From Lichenicoccus sp963693035 (GTDB lineage: Bacteria; Pseudomonadota; Alphaproteobacteria; Acetobacterales; Acetobacteraceae): a stretch of DNA of 64,000 bases. The position numbers were made by a program, and so were the translations under genes. The stretch spans positions 248,001-312,000 of the forward strand of contig CAXMMQ010000007.1 of NCBI GenBank assembly GCA_963693035.2. The letters run 5' to 3'. The notes under the pieces were generated by a model. The model worked only from the letters and a program-made list of their open reading frames with translations. It did no database searches and had not been told where the DNA came from. This document shows, in pieces, positions 15,274 to 23,677 of the stretch; positions within the stretch are counted from its first letter, which is position 1; every line of letters begins with the position of its first letter.

Positions 15274-15638
15274 GCACCCGCGGCTACCTGAACGCCACGC
15301 TCGAGACCGACGATGGCGCCGACAGCGTCGCTTTGCGGATCCACTATGTGTTCCGCGCCGGCGCGCCCGCAGTCATGTATCAGCGCAACGGTGATCCCGG
15401 CTGGCCGGAGGACCCCGACGAGATCGAGTTCAACTACGTCGAGATCCTGGAGCCCCTGAAGCCGGGACAGCGACCGGTGTGGCACTTCGTCCATTCGGCC
15501 GAGGTTCGCTTCGATACGAACCTCAAGAACTGGGCCGAAGCCTATCTCGACGAGCACTTCGCCGACGTCATCGAGACCGTTGCAGCCGAGGTGGCCGAGG
15601 CCGCCGAGTATCGCGCCGAGCTGAGGGCAGAACGATGA
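15270..15638 (+). CDS. Hypothetical early phage protein
   Basis: 122 residues, acidic (LKPGQRPVWHF, then a helical C-terminus LDEHFADVIETVAAEVAEAA). No recognised domain. ATGA overlaps on both sides. Confidence 0.5.
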   Translation: MSTRGYLNATLETDDGADSVALRIHYVFRAGAPAVMYQRNGDPGWPEDPDEIEFNYVEILEPLKPGQRPVWHFVHSAEVRFDTNLKNWAEAYLDEHFADVIETVAAEVAEAAEYRAELRAER

Positions 15639-15892
15639 ACACGATCAGCGCAGTGCCGCGCATTCCGCCGGTGCCACTCGAGCCGACCACGGATGTGCAC
15701 GCCAACCTGGCGCGCTACGTCCGGTCGATCAGCTATCTCACCGTCGAGCACAGGCAGGGCCTGCTCGACCTGGTGCAGAACGCCGATCGCTACACCACGA
15801 TGGTGTCGGCGCGGCACGACCTGCTGCTCGACCGCGTGCTGGTGCCGCATCGCTACCGGTGGCCACATAGCCGCGTGAGGACAGTGCCATGA
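15635..15892 (+). CDS. Hypothetical early phage protein
   Basis: 85 residues (MNTISAVPRIPPVPLEPT start). Helical centre YVRSISYLTVEHRQGLLDLV, basic C-terminus. Overlaps both neighbours by four bases. No family recognised. Confidence 0.5.
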   Translation: MNTISAVPRIPPVPLEPTTDVHANLARYVRSISYLTVEHRQGLLDLVQNADRYTTMVSARHDLLLDRVLVPHRYRWPHSRVRTVP

Positions 15893-16374
15893 GCGACACC
15901 CTCGTCACATCGCCGCTGATGGCTGTCATAGACGCCGTGCACATGCAGCACATCAAGGCGACGTCGGACCAGTGGGTCGCGGCGCTGCGTCGAGCGCGTG
16001 CCACGCCGGAGGAGCCCGACAACGCCACCGTCGACCTGATCATCGCCGCGGAGGCAATCGAGGACGCCGCCAAGCACGCGAAGGCTGTTCTGCGCGAGCG
16101 GCTCGGCGAGAGCATGGAGCGCGACGGTGTTACCGGCTTCGAAACCGCACACCACCAGATCACCCGCCGCAAGGCCAACCAGGTCGCGCTGATCACCGAT
16201 GAGAAGGCGCTGGCGGCGCAGCATCCGGAGCTGATGACGACGCCGGAACCGCGGCCGGACCGCACCGAGATCGCGCGTCGGCTGCGCAAGGGCGACCGCA
16301 TCCAGGGCGCTGAGCTGACAAACGGTGGGGCACCTGTGGTGGTGATCTCCGCGAAGAAGGGAACATCCGCATGA
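15889..16374 (+). CDS. Gp157-like phage protein
   Basis: 161 residues. An N-terminal helical pair (IIAAEAIEDAAKHAKAVLRE) is followed by a beta-like segment GVTGFETAHHQITRRKA, then LITDEKALAAQHPELMTT and RRLRKGDRIQGAEL. This resembles the siphovirus Gp157 family, described as linked to resistance to host nucleases and frequently placed next to single-strand annealing proteins. It sits directly before recT with an ATGA overlap, as in other phages. Confidence 0.65.
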   Translation: MSDTLVTSPLMAVIDAVHMQHIKATSDQWVAALRRARATPEEPDNATVDLIIAAEAIEDAAKHAKAVLRERLGESMERDGVTGFETAHHQITRRKANQVALITDEKALAAQHPELMTTPEPRPDRTEIARRLRKGDRIQGAELTNGGAPVVVISAKKGTSA

Positions 16375-17234
16375 ACGCCGTCACCACCCGCGCGCCGACG
16401 AACTCCGGCATCGTGCCGGTCCTGCAACCGCAGACGTTCCAGGAACTGGTGCGTTTTGCCGAGATGGCGGCGAGCTCGGACCTCATGCCGCCCAACTACA
16501 AGGGCAAGCCGGCCAACATCATGCTGGCGGTCCAGATGGGGAGCGAGCTCGGCCTATCGCCGATGCAGGCCATTCAGAACATCGCGGTTATCCAGGGACG
16601 ACCTGCAGTCTGGGGTGACGCTTTGTTAGGCCTCGTCCGAAAGGACCAGCGCTGCAAAGACGTCGCCGAGACACTGACAGGCGAAGGCGAAGCGCGTGTT
16701 GCCACCTGCATAGTTAAGCGGGCAGGCAGCAGCGATGTGGTCCGCACATTTTCTGTAGCTGACGCCAGGAGGGCCGGCCTGTGGGACAAGCAAGGGCCTT
16801 GGAAACAGTATCCCGATCGAATGCTTCAGATGCGTGCGCGCGGTTTCGCATGCAGAGACGCATTCCCTGACGTGCTGCGCGGCCTGATCAGCGCCGAGGA
16901 GGCCGCTGACACGCCGCGCGACGACTTCCGCGGCGTTACCATCCAGAGCACCGCTGAGCCAGCAGCAGCACCACCAGCTGCAACTGCCGCGCCGCAGCCG
17001 GTCGACCACGTTGCCATCATCCAACGCAAGGTTGCGGCCTGCACCGACGCAGAGTGCGTGACTAAGCTCGGCACCCAGTGGATGGTGACCATGGAGCGCG
17101 CCAAGGCCGCCGGCCGCCCGATTGCCGAGGACGTGCACATCAGCGTCACCGACTTGCTGGCCGACGCGCTGGGCCGGTTCGAGGTGAGCGAGCCGGACTA
17201 TGGCGAGATGGCCGACGAGAGCATGCCTGCCTGA
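16371..17234 (+). CDS. recT: RecT family single-strand annealing protein
   Basis: 287 residues. The core AVQMGSELGLSPMQAIQNIAVI and GRPAVWGDALLGLV is the classic RecT signature, and the aromatic segment WKQYPDRMLQMRARGFACRD follows. The last 90 residues are low-complexity (Ala/Pro linker) plus a helical tail. It anneals single strands during phage recombination and pairs with a 5'-3' exonuclease; none of the known exonuclease families lies next to it here. Confidence 0.92.
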   Translation: MNAVTTRAPTNSGIVPVLQPQTFQELVRFAEMAASSDLMPPNYKGKPANIMLAVQMGSELGLSPMQAIQNIAVIQGRPAVWGDALLGLVRKDQRCKDVAETLTGEGEARVATCIVKRAGSSDVVRTFSVADARRAGLWDKQGPWKQYPDRMLQMRARGFACRDAFPDVLRGLISAEEAADTPRDDFRGVTIQSTAEPAAAPPAATAAPQPVDHVAIIQRKVAACTDAECVTKLGTQWMVTMERAKAAGRPIAEDVHISVTDLLADALGRFEVSEPDYGEMADESMPA

Positions 17235-18628
17235 TGGAGACCGCAAACAACCTCGGCCCGCGCTACACCGAATTTCTGGCCAGCCGCGTCCCGAAGGCCG
17301 GCGCGGTAGGCTTTAAGCCGGAGGCGTTGCGCCCTTGCCTGGACGGCTTCCGCGCATTCGCCGCAGAGGCGTGCATCCGGCGCGGCCGCTCGGCGCTGTT
17401 CCTGGACACCGGCCTCGGCAAGACCACGATCGAGCTGGAGTTTGCGGCTCAGTGCGCCGAGCGCACTGGCAAGCCGTCGGTGATCCTGACGCCACTGGCG
17501 GTGGCCCGCCAGATGGAACGCGAGGCGAAGCGGTTCGGCTATCCGGCGCAGGTTATTCGCGAGCAGACCGACCTCACGGCGCCGATCGCGATCTGCAACT
17601 ACGACCGGCTCGACCGGATCGACGTCTCCGCCTTTGGCGCCATCGTGCTCGACGAGAGCAGCGTGCTCAAGGCGTTCGACGGCAAAACCACCCGGGCGCT
17701 GATCAGCGCGTTCGCCGACACCCCCTACCGGCTGGCGGCGACCGCAACACCAGCCCCGAATGACCATGTCGAGCTCGGCACGCACGCCGAGTTCCTGGGC
17801 GTCATGACCCGGGCCGAAATGCTGGCGCGCTGGTTCATCAATGACACCTCCGAGGCGTCGCAGACCTGGCGCTTGAAGAAGCACGCGGTCACCGCCTTCT
17901 GGGACTGGTGCGCCTCGTGGGCCGTCATGGCCGAACGACCCGAGGATCTCGGCTTCGACGGCGCCGCCTTCGTGTTGCCGGAGATGCAGATCATCCGGCA
18001 CAAGACCGACGCCGGCATCGCCCCGACCGACGGCCTGTTCGGCTTCAACACCTCGGCGACCGGCATCTTCGACGTCAAGCGCCAGACCGCCGACGCCCGA
18101 GCCGAGGCCGTCGCCCGGATCGTGCGCGCGGAGCCAGACGAGGCCTGGGTCGTGTGGTGCGATACCGACGGCGAGGCGGACGCGTTGCTGAAACGCCTGC
18201 CGGATGACTTTGTCGATGTCCGAGGCTCGATGCAGGCCGATCGCAAGGAAGACGCGCTGGAGCAGTTCGCCACCCAGGCCGTCCGTGGGATCTGCACCAA
18301 ACCGAGCATTGCTGGCGCCGGTCTCAACTTCCAGTTCTGCGCTCGGATGGCTTTTGTCGGCCGCAGCTTCTCCTACGAAAGCTGGTATCAGGCCGTCCGC
18401 CGGTGCTGGCGGTTCGGGCAGACCCGGAACCTGCAGGTGCACCTGATCGTGGCCGAGGGTGAGGACCAGATCGGCCGCGTGCTCAATCGCAAGTCGGAAA
18501 GCCACGCAATCATGAAGGCCGCGATGCGGGACGCACAGCGACGCAATGTCGGCCAGGCCAGCGCCACCAAGATTGCCTACAACCCCACCCACACCGGGAG
18601 CTTGCCTGCATGGCTATCCGCTGCCTGA
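17234..18628 (+). CDS. SNF2-like superfamily 2 helicase
   Basis: 464 residues from the ATG at 17234, which overlaps the recT stop (TGATG). Motif I LDTGLGKTT around 58-66, motif II VLDESS, motif III ATATPAPND and motif VI QAVRRCWRFGQ are visible. Phage proteins of this type are commonly annotated as DEAD/SNF2-like helicases. It overlaps the start of the methyltransferase gene by 19 bases, so the two are tightly coupled. Confidence 0.85.
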   Translation: METANNLGPRYTEFLASRVPKAGAVGFKPEALRPCLDGFRAFAAEACIRRGRSALFLDTGLGKTTIELEFAAQCAERTGKPSVILTPLAVARQMEREAKRFGYPAQVIREQTDLTAPIAICNYDRLDRIDVSAFGAIVLDESSVLKAFDGKTTRALISAFADTPYRLAATATPAPNDHVELGTHAEFLGVMTRAEMLARWFINDTSEASQTWRLKKHAVTAFWDWCASWAVMAERPEDLGFDGAAFVLPEMQIIRHKTDAGIAPTDGLFGFNTSATGIFDVKRQTADARAEAVARIVRAEPDEAWVVWCDTDGEADALLKRLPDDFVDVRGSMQADRKEDALEQFATQAVRGICTKPSIAGAGLNFQFCARMAFVGRSFSYESWYQAVRRCWRFGQTRNLQVHLIVAEGEDQIGRVLNRKSESHAIMKAAMRDAQRRNVGQASATKIAYNPTHTGSLPAWLSAA

Positions 18629-19515
18629 ACCACGCTCAGGGCGACGACTGGATCGCCTACCACGGCGACAGCTGCGACGTGCTGCCGCAGATGCCTGATC
18701 ACAGCGTCGGGTTCTCGATCTTCTCGCCGCCGTTCTCGAGCTTGTTCACCTACTCGGACAGCATCGCCGACCTCGGCAATGCCGCCAGTCACGACGAGTT
18801 CCTGGAGCACTACCGCTTCATCACCGAGGAACTCGCCCGCGTCATCAAGCCCGGCCGGCTGGTTGCGGTGCATTGCTCCGACTTGCCATTCACCAAGTGG
18901 AAGGACGGCATCATCGGCATCCGGGACTTCTCGGGTGACCTGGTGCGGGTGCACGAAGCGGCCGGCTTCGTGTTGCACAGCCGAGTGACAATATGGAAAT
19001 GCCCGGTCATCGAGATGACCCGGACCAAGGCGCTCGGGTTGCTGCACAAGCAGCTGCTCAAGGACAGCGCGATGTCGCGTCAGGGCATGGCGGACTACCT
19101 GCTGGTGTTCAGGGCGCCCGGCGTGAACGAGGATCCGGTCAGCCATCGCCCGCAGGATCTGCCCGTGGCGACGTGGCAGAAGTGGGCGTCCCCAGTCTGG
19201 ATGGACATCCGCCAGAGCAATACCCTGAACGTAGCAATTGCTCGCGACGCGGCCGATGAACGGCACGCCTGCCCGCTTCAGCTCGACCTGATTGAGCGTG
19301 CTGTCACCATGTGGAGCAACCCGGGTGACGTGGTGCTGTCGCCGTTCCTGGGCGTTGGCTCCGAAGGATTTGTCTCGCTCCGACTGAAGCGGAAGTTTGT
19401 CGGCATCGAGCTTAAGGAATCCTACTGGCGCACTGCTTGTCGGAACCTCGGCGCGGCATCCGACAGCGCCGCCAGCCTGTTCGATATGGCTGAGGACCGG
19501 GCGATGCTCGCATGA
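18610..19515 (+). CDS. DNA methyltransferase (N4-cytosine or N6-adenine type)
   Basis: 301 residues. Motif IV SPPF at about 39-42 is N-terminal and the S-adenosylmethionine motif (LSPFLGVGSEG, about 243-253) is C-terminal, so the order is of the beta class, as in CcrM. SPPF rather than DPPY points to N4-cytosine methylation, though not firmly. Motif X-like GIELKESYW follows. No restriction enzyme is next to it, so it is an orphan methyltransferase that may protect phage DNA or act in regulation. Confidence 0.88.
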   Translation: MAIRCLNHAQGDDWIAYHGDSCDVLPQMPDHSVGFSIFSPPFSSLFTYSDSIADLGNAASHDEFLEHYRFITEELARVIKPGRLVAVHCSDLPFTKWKDGIIGIRDFSGDLVRVHEAAGFVLHSRVTIWKCPVIEMTRTKALGLLHKQLLKDSAMSRQGMADYLLVFRAPGVNEDPVSHRPQDLPVATWQKWASPVWMDIRQSNTLNVAIARDAADERHACPLQLDLIERAVTMWSNPGDVVLSPFLGVGSEGFVSLRLKRKFVGIELKESYWRTACRNLGAASDSAASLFDMAEDRAMLA

Positions 19516-19598
19516 CCGCCGCCCTCACCTACATGGCGGCCGTCGCGATGCTCGCGTGCGGCGTCATCATGCTCACCGGCACGGGAGGGTTGCTGTGA
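19512..19598 (+). CDS. Very small membrane protein
   Basis: 28 residues (MTAALTYMAAVAMLACGVIM start), nearly all one transmembrane helix. ATGA overlap with the methyltransferase stop. The next gene starts with a GTG that shares bases with this stop. Function unknown. Confidence 0.5.
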   Translation: MTAALTYMAAVAMLACGVIMLTGTGGLL

Positions 19599-19714
19599 TT
19601 CCCGACGATGACGACGGTCCCGAGATGAGCGACGAGGAGATCGGCACGCGCCTGCTGTATTTTGCGGCGTTCATGTCGCTCGTCGTGCTGGCGCTAGTCG
19701 AGGTGCTACCATGA
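19595..19714 (+). CDS. Very small membrane protein
   Basis: 39 residues, GTG start. An acidic N-terminus (DDDDGPEMSDEE) precedes one hydrophobic helix (LYFAAFMSLVVLALVEVL). Coupled at both ends by four-base overlaps. Function unknown. Confidence 0.5.
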   Translation: MIPDDDDGPEMSDEEIGTRLLYFAAFMSLVVLALVEVLP

Positions 19715-20016
19715 GCGAGCAGACTTTCGCCGGGATTGCCGACGCCGAATACAAGCGTCGACACAACAGGGCGTTGGCCACACTGCGTGTGAAGCTCATC
19801 CGTATGTCGGACAAGCGGTTGCTGTCCTACACCCGCAAGGTGCTCGCCTCGACGGCCGCCCCCTATCACGTGTTGGCGGTGCAAAGCGGGCTACCGTCGA
19901 CCACGCTGAACAACATGGCGCGCGGGATCCAGCAACGCCTGCATGACGACACGCGCGAGCGGCTCGTGCGTTTCGTCGCCGAGCTGGAGCATCAGCACGC
20001 ACTGGCCGAGCCATGA
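19711..20016 (+). CDS. Small protein with HTH-like segment
   Basis: 101 residues. The stretch VLAVQSGLPSTTLNNMARGI has the shape of a helix-turn-helix. Rich in basic residues at the front. It may be a small DNA-binding regulator of the rightward operon; no family recognised. Confidence 0.55.
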   Translation: MSEQTFAGIADAEYKRRHNRALATLRVKLIRMSDKRLLSYTRKVLASTAAPYHVLAVQSGLPSTTLNNMARGIQQRLHDDTRERLVRFVAELEHQHALAEP

Positions 20017-20210
20017 CACGCGACGAGCGCTCCTGGCTTGACGACCTGCGCAACTACGGACCGACGCGGCCCATCACGATCTACGACCGGCGGGTGGCCG
20101 TAGCGTGTTTTCGGCAGGACTGGTGCGCCGAGACCGGCGACGGAACCGGCCGGTTTTGGCTCACCGACGATGGGAAGGCGGAGCTGGACGCTGAGGAGTT
20201 GCGCGCGTGA
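20013..20210 (+). CDS. Small hypothetical phage protein
   Basis: 65 residues (MTRDERSWLDDLRNYGP start, GRFWLTDDGKAELDAEEL end). The sequence has the look of a small winged-helix-like protein, but this is not firm. Four-base overlaps on both sides. Confidence 0.5.
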   Translation: MTRDERSWLDDLRNYGPTRPITIYDRRVAVACFRQDWCAETGDGTGRFWLTDDGKAELDAEELRA

Positions 20211-20410
20211 ACTGGTACGAGATCTTCGGCCTCGCCATCGTCGGTGCCTGGATCGCGCTGGCCTTGCTCGTCGCCGTGCCGTTGGCGCTGCTGATCAGGT
20301 GGTATGACCGCGCCGAGCGGCGCCGCCAGGTCACCCACCAGCGCCGCAACGGTGGGATCTCGCTGCCGGCCGAGTATCAGCATCAGCACTGGGTGGATCT
20401 TTCGCGATGA
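20207..20410 (+). CDS. Small single-pass membrane protein
   Basis: 67 residues, GTG start. One transmembrane helix (LAIVGAWIALALLVAVPLAL) then a basic tail (RWYDRAERRRQ) that should face the cytoplasm. Function unknown. Confidence 0.5.
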   Translation: MNWYEIFGLAIVGAWIALALLVAVPLALLIRWYDRAERRRQVTHQRRNGGISLPAEYQHQHWVDLSR

Positions 20411-20637
20411 CCGACGGCACGCTGATTGAGCGCATCAACGCGCTGCGTCTGTCGGGCTTGTCGCTGGAGCGAATCTCGGAGGGGTTGGGAATCTCGCGCT
20501 GGTCGATCTCCACGCTGCTGAAGAGCGACCAGGTGCGCCGTGAGTTCGGAGACGGGCTGGCACCGGAGCGTCGGGAGGCAGGGCCGTTGCCGCTGCCGGT
20601 CGGGCATCCGCTGGCGGCTCTGGAGGTGCGGCTGTGA
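20407..20637 (+). CDS. HTH-type small DNA-binding protein
   Basis: 76 residues. ERINALRLSGLSLERISEGL and GISRWSISTLLKS form a clear helix-turn-helix of the sigma-region-4/resolvase type. Just before the excisionase, so it may regulate int and xis. No known family. Confidence 0.6.
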   Translation: MTDGTLIERINALRLSGLSLERISEGLGISRWSISTLLKSDQVRREFGDGLAPERREAGPLPLPVGHPLAALEVRL

Positions 20638-20975
20638 ACGCCACGCTGGAACGACCGCGCCCGCGCTTGATGACCGTCAGCGCCGCCGCCGAGCTCATCG
20701 GCATGCACCCGGAGACCTTGCGCCGCGCGATCCGCAAGGGCGAGCTCACTTGCTACCGCCGGAAAGGATGCACGCGCATCGCGCCGGAACATCTGCAAGA
20801 GTTCTTGGACAAAGACCTATGCCTCGCAAAAGGATCGACCAGCCTCACCTTGAGAAGCGACGGGGATCTTGGTCTATCGTCTGGTGGGAGCGAGGGCAGC
20901 GTCACCGCCTTTCGACGGGGACAGCGGTTGAAAGCCGCGCTCGACAAGCCCTCGCGGATTTCGAGCTCGAGCTAG
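20634..20975 (+). CDS. xis: Excisionase, MerR-like
   Basis: 113 residues, GTG start overlapping the previous stop. Residues 13-60 (MTVSAAAELIGMHPETLRRA, KGELTCYRRKGCTRI) form the MerR-like winged helix of excisionases. The last 50 residues are in a stretch where the integrase starts in another frame, and they are low in complexity. An overlap of 157 bases with int is long and unusual; the functional part is the first 65 residues. Confidence 0.75.
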   Translation: MNATLERPRPRLMTVSAAAELIGMHPETLRRAIRKGELTCYRRKGCTRIAPEHLQEFLDKDLCLAKGSTSLTLRSDGDLGLSSGGSEGSVTAFRRGQRLKAALDKPSRISSSS

Positions 20976-21865
20976 AGCGTCGGCCGCTCAAGCTCTCGGT
21001 CGACGAAGCGCTTGACCGCTACATCGTAGCCCGCACCGGCAAAGTGGAAGCAATGGACCGCCTTCAAGAGGCGGCTACGGCGCTGCGGATAGGACTTGGC
21101 CATCTGCGCGTCGACCAGGTTAACCAGGCGCAGTGGGATCGGTATGCGTCGCAGCGCGTCACCCGTCATCGCGGCCGCGGTGACCCGAGCAAACACGTCG
21201 CCAAGCCGGTTTCGACTGGCACCCTGCGTCGCGAGTTCAATGTGCTGCGCGCGGCGCTCCGGCAGGCGTGGAAAGACGACTACCTCGTCAAACCGCCTGT
21301 CTTGCACCCGCCACAGGACTCTGCCCCTCGTGACCGGTATCTGACCAAGGACGAAGCGCGCCGGCTCATCGCGGCGGCCGAGACCAGTCCGCATGTGCAG
21401 CTGTTCGTCGCACTGGCGGTCACCACTGGCGCCCGCAAAAGCTCGATCCTGTCGCTGACTTGGGACCGGGTGAACTTCAACACTAGGATGGTGGACTTCC
21501 AAGAACCGGGACGCCGGCTGACCAGCAAGCGCCGGTCCCAGGTGCCGATCAACGCGACGCTCCTGCCCCACCTGGAGCGAGCGCATGAGGCTGCGCAATC
21601 GAGCTACGTAGTGGAGTATGGCGGCGGCCCAGTGCCGACCGGCTTGCGCTGGTCCTTCAAGCGGCTTTGCATCCGTGCCGGCTTGACGTGGGCGCCAACG
21701 CCACACCATCTCAAGCACTCGGTGGCGTCCTGGTTCGCGATGGACAAGATCCCGATCGACCAAGCGGCGGACTGGCTGGCCACGGACCCGAAGACGCTGC
21801 GCAAGGTCTACCGCAAGTTCGACCCGACCTATCTCAGGTCCGTCGCTTCGGCCCTGGATCTGTAG
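20819..21865 (+). CDS. int: Tyrosine-type phage integrase
   Basis: 348 residues. Domains: N-terminal arm-binding part (1-55), SAM-like core-binding domain (about 60-160), catalytic domain (about 170-348). Catalytic Arg206 (TTGARKSSIL), Lys237, His296, Lys299 in place of the usual second Arg (HHLKH), His300 and nucleophile Tyr331 (LRKVY). The stop lies 58 bases from the tRNA-Glu gene. The ATG at 20819 lies inside xis; a start further upstream is possible in the same frame. Confidence 0.92.
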   Translation: MPRKRIDQPHLEKRRGSWSIVWWERGQRHRLSTGTAVESRARQALADFELELERRPLKLSVDEALDRYIVARTGKVEAMDRLQEAATALRIGLGHLRVDQVNQAQWDRYASQRVTRHRGRGDPSKHVAKPVSTGTLRREFNVLRAALRQAWKDDYLVKPPVLHPPQDSAPRDRYLTKDEARRLIAAAETSPHVQLFVALAVTTGARKSSILSLTWDRVNFNTRMVDFQEPGRRLTSKRRSQVPINATLLPHLERAHEAAQSSYVVEYGGGPVPTGLRWSFKRLCIRAGLTWAPTPHHLKHSVASWFAMDKIPIDQAADWLATDPKTLRKVYRKFDPTYLRSVASALDL

Positions 21866-21923
21866 TGGTCCTTGTGGACCTAAACACGTGGCTGTGGAAA
21901 ACCGTATTTCGCAGCGATTTCAA

Positions 21924-21999
21924 TGGCGTCCCGTAGGGGATTCGAACCCCTGTTACCGCCGTGAGAGGGCGGTGTCCTAGGCCTCTAGACGAACAGGAC
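21924..21999 (-). tRNA. tRNA-Glu(CTC), integration site of the prophage
   Basis: 76 bases, 5' end at 21999. Anticodon loop CTCTCAC gives anticodon CTC, decoding GAG. The T-arm GGTTCGAATCC and 3' CCA are encoded. The 3' end faces the integrase. Because the tRNA is intact, the phage must supply or duplicate the 3' part, as is usual for integration into a tRNA. Confidence 0.95.
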
Positions 22000-22065
22000 G
22001 TGGCCGGGCGTGCCAATACGGCAGCCTGTCGACCGGCGCAAGGGCCGGGTTTGCGCGGCTCGCCA

Positions 22066-22386
22066 TCACTGATCGAGATCGGCACGGGCGGCGATCCGCC
22101 CGGTCAATTCGTCCCACACCACGACCCGATCCGGCCGGCCGCCGCCGCTCAACAACAAGGCCAGGCTGCTGTCCGACTGTCTGACCGCCCCCGCGATCCG
22201 GGTCCCCGCCGGCTGGTCGAGCGACGCCGTCACCGGCGGCAGGCGGGCGCTGGAGGCTGCCAGCGTGGCCGGCGCATGCACCAGGCGCTTGATCACGGTA
22301 GCGACCAGGATCGCCGTGCCTGCCGCGATCAGCAGGGCCATCACGACGACCGCAGCGATCAAGGCTTTCAATCCACCCATCCGCAT
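22066..22386 (-). CDS. Hypothetical membrane protein
   Basis: 106 residues from the ATG at 22386, chosen because GGAGAGGA precedes it. One N-terminal transmembrane helix (LKALIAAVVVMALLIAAGTA), then a soluble part with ALLLSGGGRPDRVVVWDELT. Divergent from the pseudouridine synthase. Similar single-helix proteins lie next to rluA in related genomes; function unknown. Confidence 0.65.
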   Translation of the reverse strand: MRMGGLKALIAAVVVMALLIAAGTAILVATVIKRLVHAPATLAASSARLPPVTASLDQPAGTRIAGAVRQSDSSLALLLSGGGRPDRVVVWDELTGRIAARADLDQ

Positions 22387-22451
22387 CCTTCCTCTCCGAC
22401 CCGGGCCCGGTTGCCCTGGTGACACCGGCGCCGGTTCGCTATGCACCCTCC

Positions 22452-23450
22452 ATGGTGGAGAACCCCGTCGCCGCTGTCGTCCCGTTCAGCCTGATCGCCA
22501 CCGCGGAACAGGCGGGCCAGCGCACCGACCGGTTCCTGGCGGACGCCATCGGCACGGCTTCGCGGTCGCGGGTCAAGGCCCTGATGCAGGCGGGGAGCGT
22601 CCGGCGCGACGGCATCGTCCTGCGGGACGCCTCGGACCCGGTGCGCCCGGGTCAGCTCTACAGCGTCGAGTTTCCGCCCGCCGTCGCTGCCCGACCGCAG
22701 GGCGAGGCCATCGCGCTCTCGATCCTGCACGAGGATGACAGCCTCATCGTGCTCGACAAGCCGGCCGGACTGGTCGTCCATCCGGCGCCCGGGAACCAGG
22801 GGGGCACGCTCGTGAATGGCCTGATCGGGCATTGCGGCGAGGATCTTCCCGGGATCGGCGGCGAGCGGCGCCCGGGCATCGTGCACCGACTGGACAAGCA
22901 CACCTCCGGGCTGATGGTGGTGGCCAAGACCGAGGCGGCGCTGGCAGCGCTGTCGGCCGATTTCGCGGCACGCAGGATCGAGCGCAGCTACCTGGGCCTG
23001 TGCTGGGGCATCCTCACGCCATCCTCGGGCGCGATCGAGAGCGCGATCGGCCGGGATCCGCGCGATCGCAAGCGGATGTCGGTCGTGTCGCGCGGCGGCA
23101 AGTGGGCGCTGACGCACTACCACACCCTCGAGGTGCTGCACGGCGCGGTGAGCCTGGTCGAGTGCCGGCTGGCGACCGGGCGCACCCACCAGATCAGGGT
23201 GCATCTGTCGCACCAGGGCCACCCGTTGCTCGGCGACCCGGTCTATCTGCGCCGAACGCCGAGCGCGGCCCGCCTGCTGGCCGATGCTACGAAACGCGCG
23301 GCCCTCGGCTTCACGCGCCAGGCGCTGCACGCCCGGACCCTCGGCTTCACCCACCCGGCGACCGGAGATGCGATGCGGTTCAGCAGCGAACCACCGCCCG
23401 ATTTCCACGCCCTTGTGGCGCAGATTACAGCAAATTCAAGAACCGATTAG
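22452..23450 (+). CDS. rluD: RluA-family 23S rRNA pseudouridine synthase
   Basis: 332 residues from the ATG at 22452. N-terminal S4 domain (GQRTDRFLADAI), then the catalytic motif HRLDKHTSGLMVV with the catalytic Asp of HRLDxxTSG, and RTHQIRVHLSHQGHPLLGDPVY. It would modify uridines in rRNA stem-loops (RluD/RluC type); which position cannot be told. rluA upstream of rpoH is a recurring alphaproteobacterial arrangement. An in-frame ATG lies at 22419. Confidence 0.85.
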   Translation: MVENPVAAVVPFSLIATAEQAGQRTDRFLADAIGTASRSRVKALMQAGSVRRDGIVLRDASDPVRPGQLYSVEFPPAVAARPQGEAIALSILHEDDSLIVLDKPAGLVVHPAPGNQGGTLVNGLIGHCGEDLPGIGGERRPGIVHRLDKHTSGLMVVAKTEAALAALSADFAARRIERSYLGLCWGILTPSSGAIESAIGRDPRDRKRMSVVSRGGKWALTHYHTLEVLHGAVSLVECRLATGRTHQIRVHLSHQGHPLLGDPVYLRRTPSAARLLADATKRAALGFTRQALHARTLGFTHPATGDAMRFSSEPPPDFHALVAQITANSRTD

Positions 23451-23460
23451 TGTCTTGTTC

Positions 23461-23489
23461 TTGACAGGACCTGAGCGGTCCTGTATCAA
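23461..23489 (+). promoter_or_regulatory. Promoter of rpoH with palindromic spacer
   Basis: -35 TTGACA at 23461-23466, 17-base spacer, -10 TATCAA at 23484-23489. From 23464 to 23484 runs the inverted repeat ACAGGACC/GGTCCTGT with five bases between the arms, covering the end of the -35 box and the spacer. A regulator binding there would block the promoter. The leader from here to the GTG of rpoH is about 180 bases. Confidence 0.6.
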
Positions 23490-23677
23490 CCCGGACATTC
23501 CGACGAGCGGGCGCCCCGCCGGTCTGGACGTCCTGCGATCTGTTTGCCGCTACGGAAGAGGTCTCAGGGACGTGAAGTCCTTACCTGCGCCCATGCTGAT
23601 TGATCGCGAAACTGGCCGCCTGATGCGCCGTATGGGCATCACCGGTTCGCGTCCAACCAGACGAAAGGAGCCTAACC

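Larger units (their letters stand above)
1..21923. mobile_element. Temperate tailed-phage prophage (right part, left end outside window)
   Basis: A continuous block of phage genes ends at the 3' end of tRNA-Glu(CTC), with the tyrosine integrase stop 58 bases from that tRNA. The order is head genes, replication, immunity region with divergent repressor and Cro-like genes, recombination, excisionase and integrase. Almost all genes overlap by ATGA or TGATG junctions, unlike the flanking chromosome. The packaging genes lie at the left edge, so coat, tail and the other attachment site must lie before base 1. The attachment core is expected to be the 3' half of tRNA-Glu, but it cannot be delimited without the other end. 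Terminase, portal and scaffold all look intact, so the prophage may be functional; this is inference because the tail genes are not visible. Confidence 0.95.
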
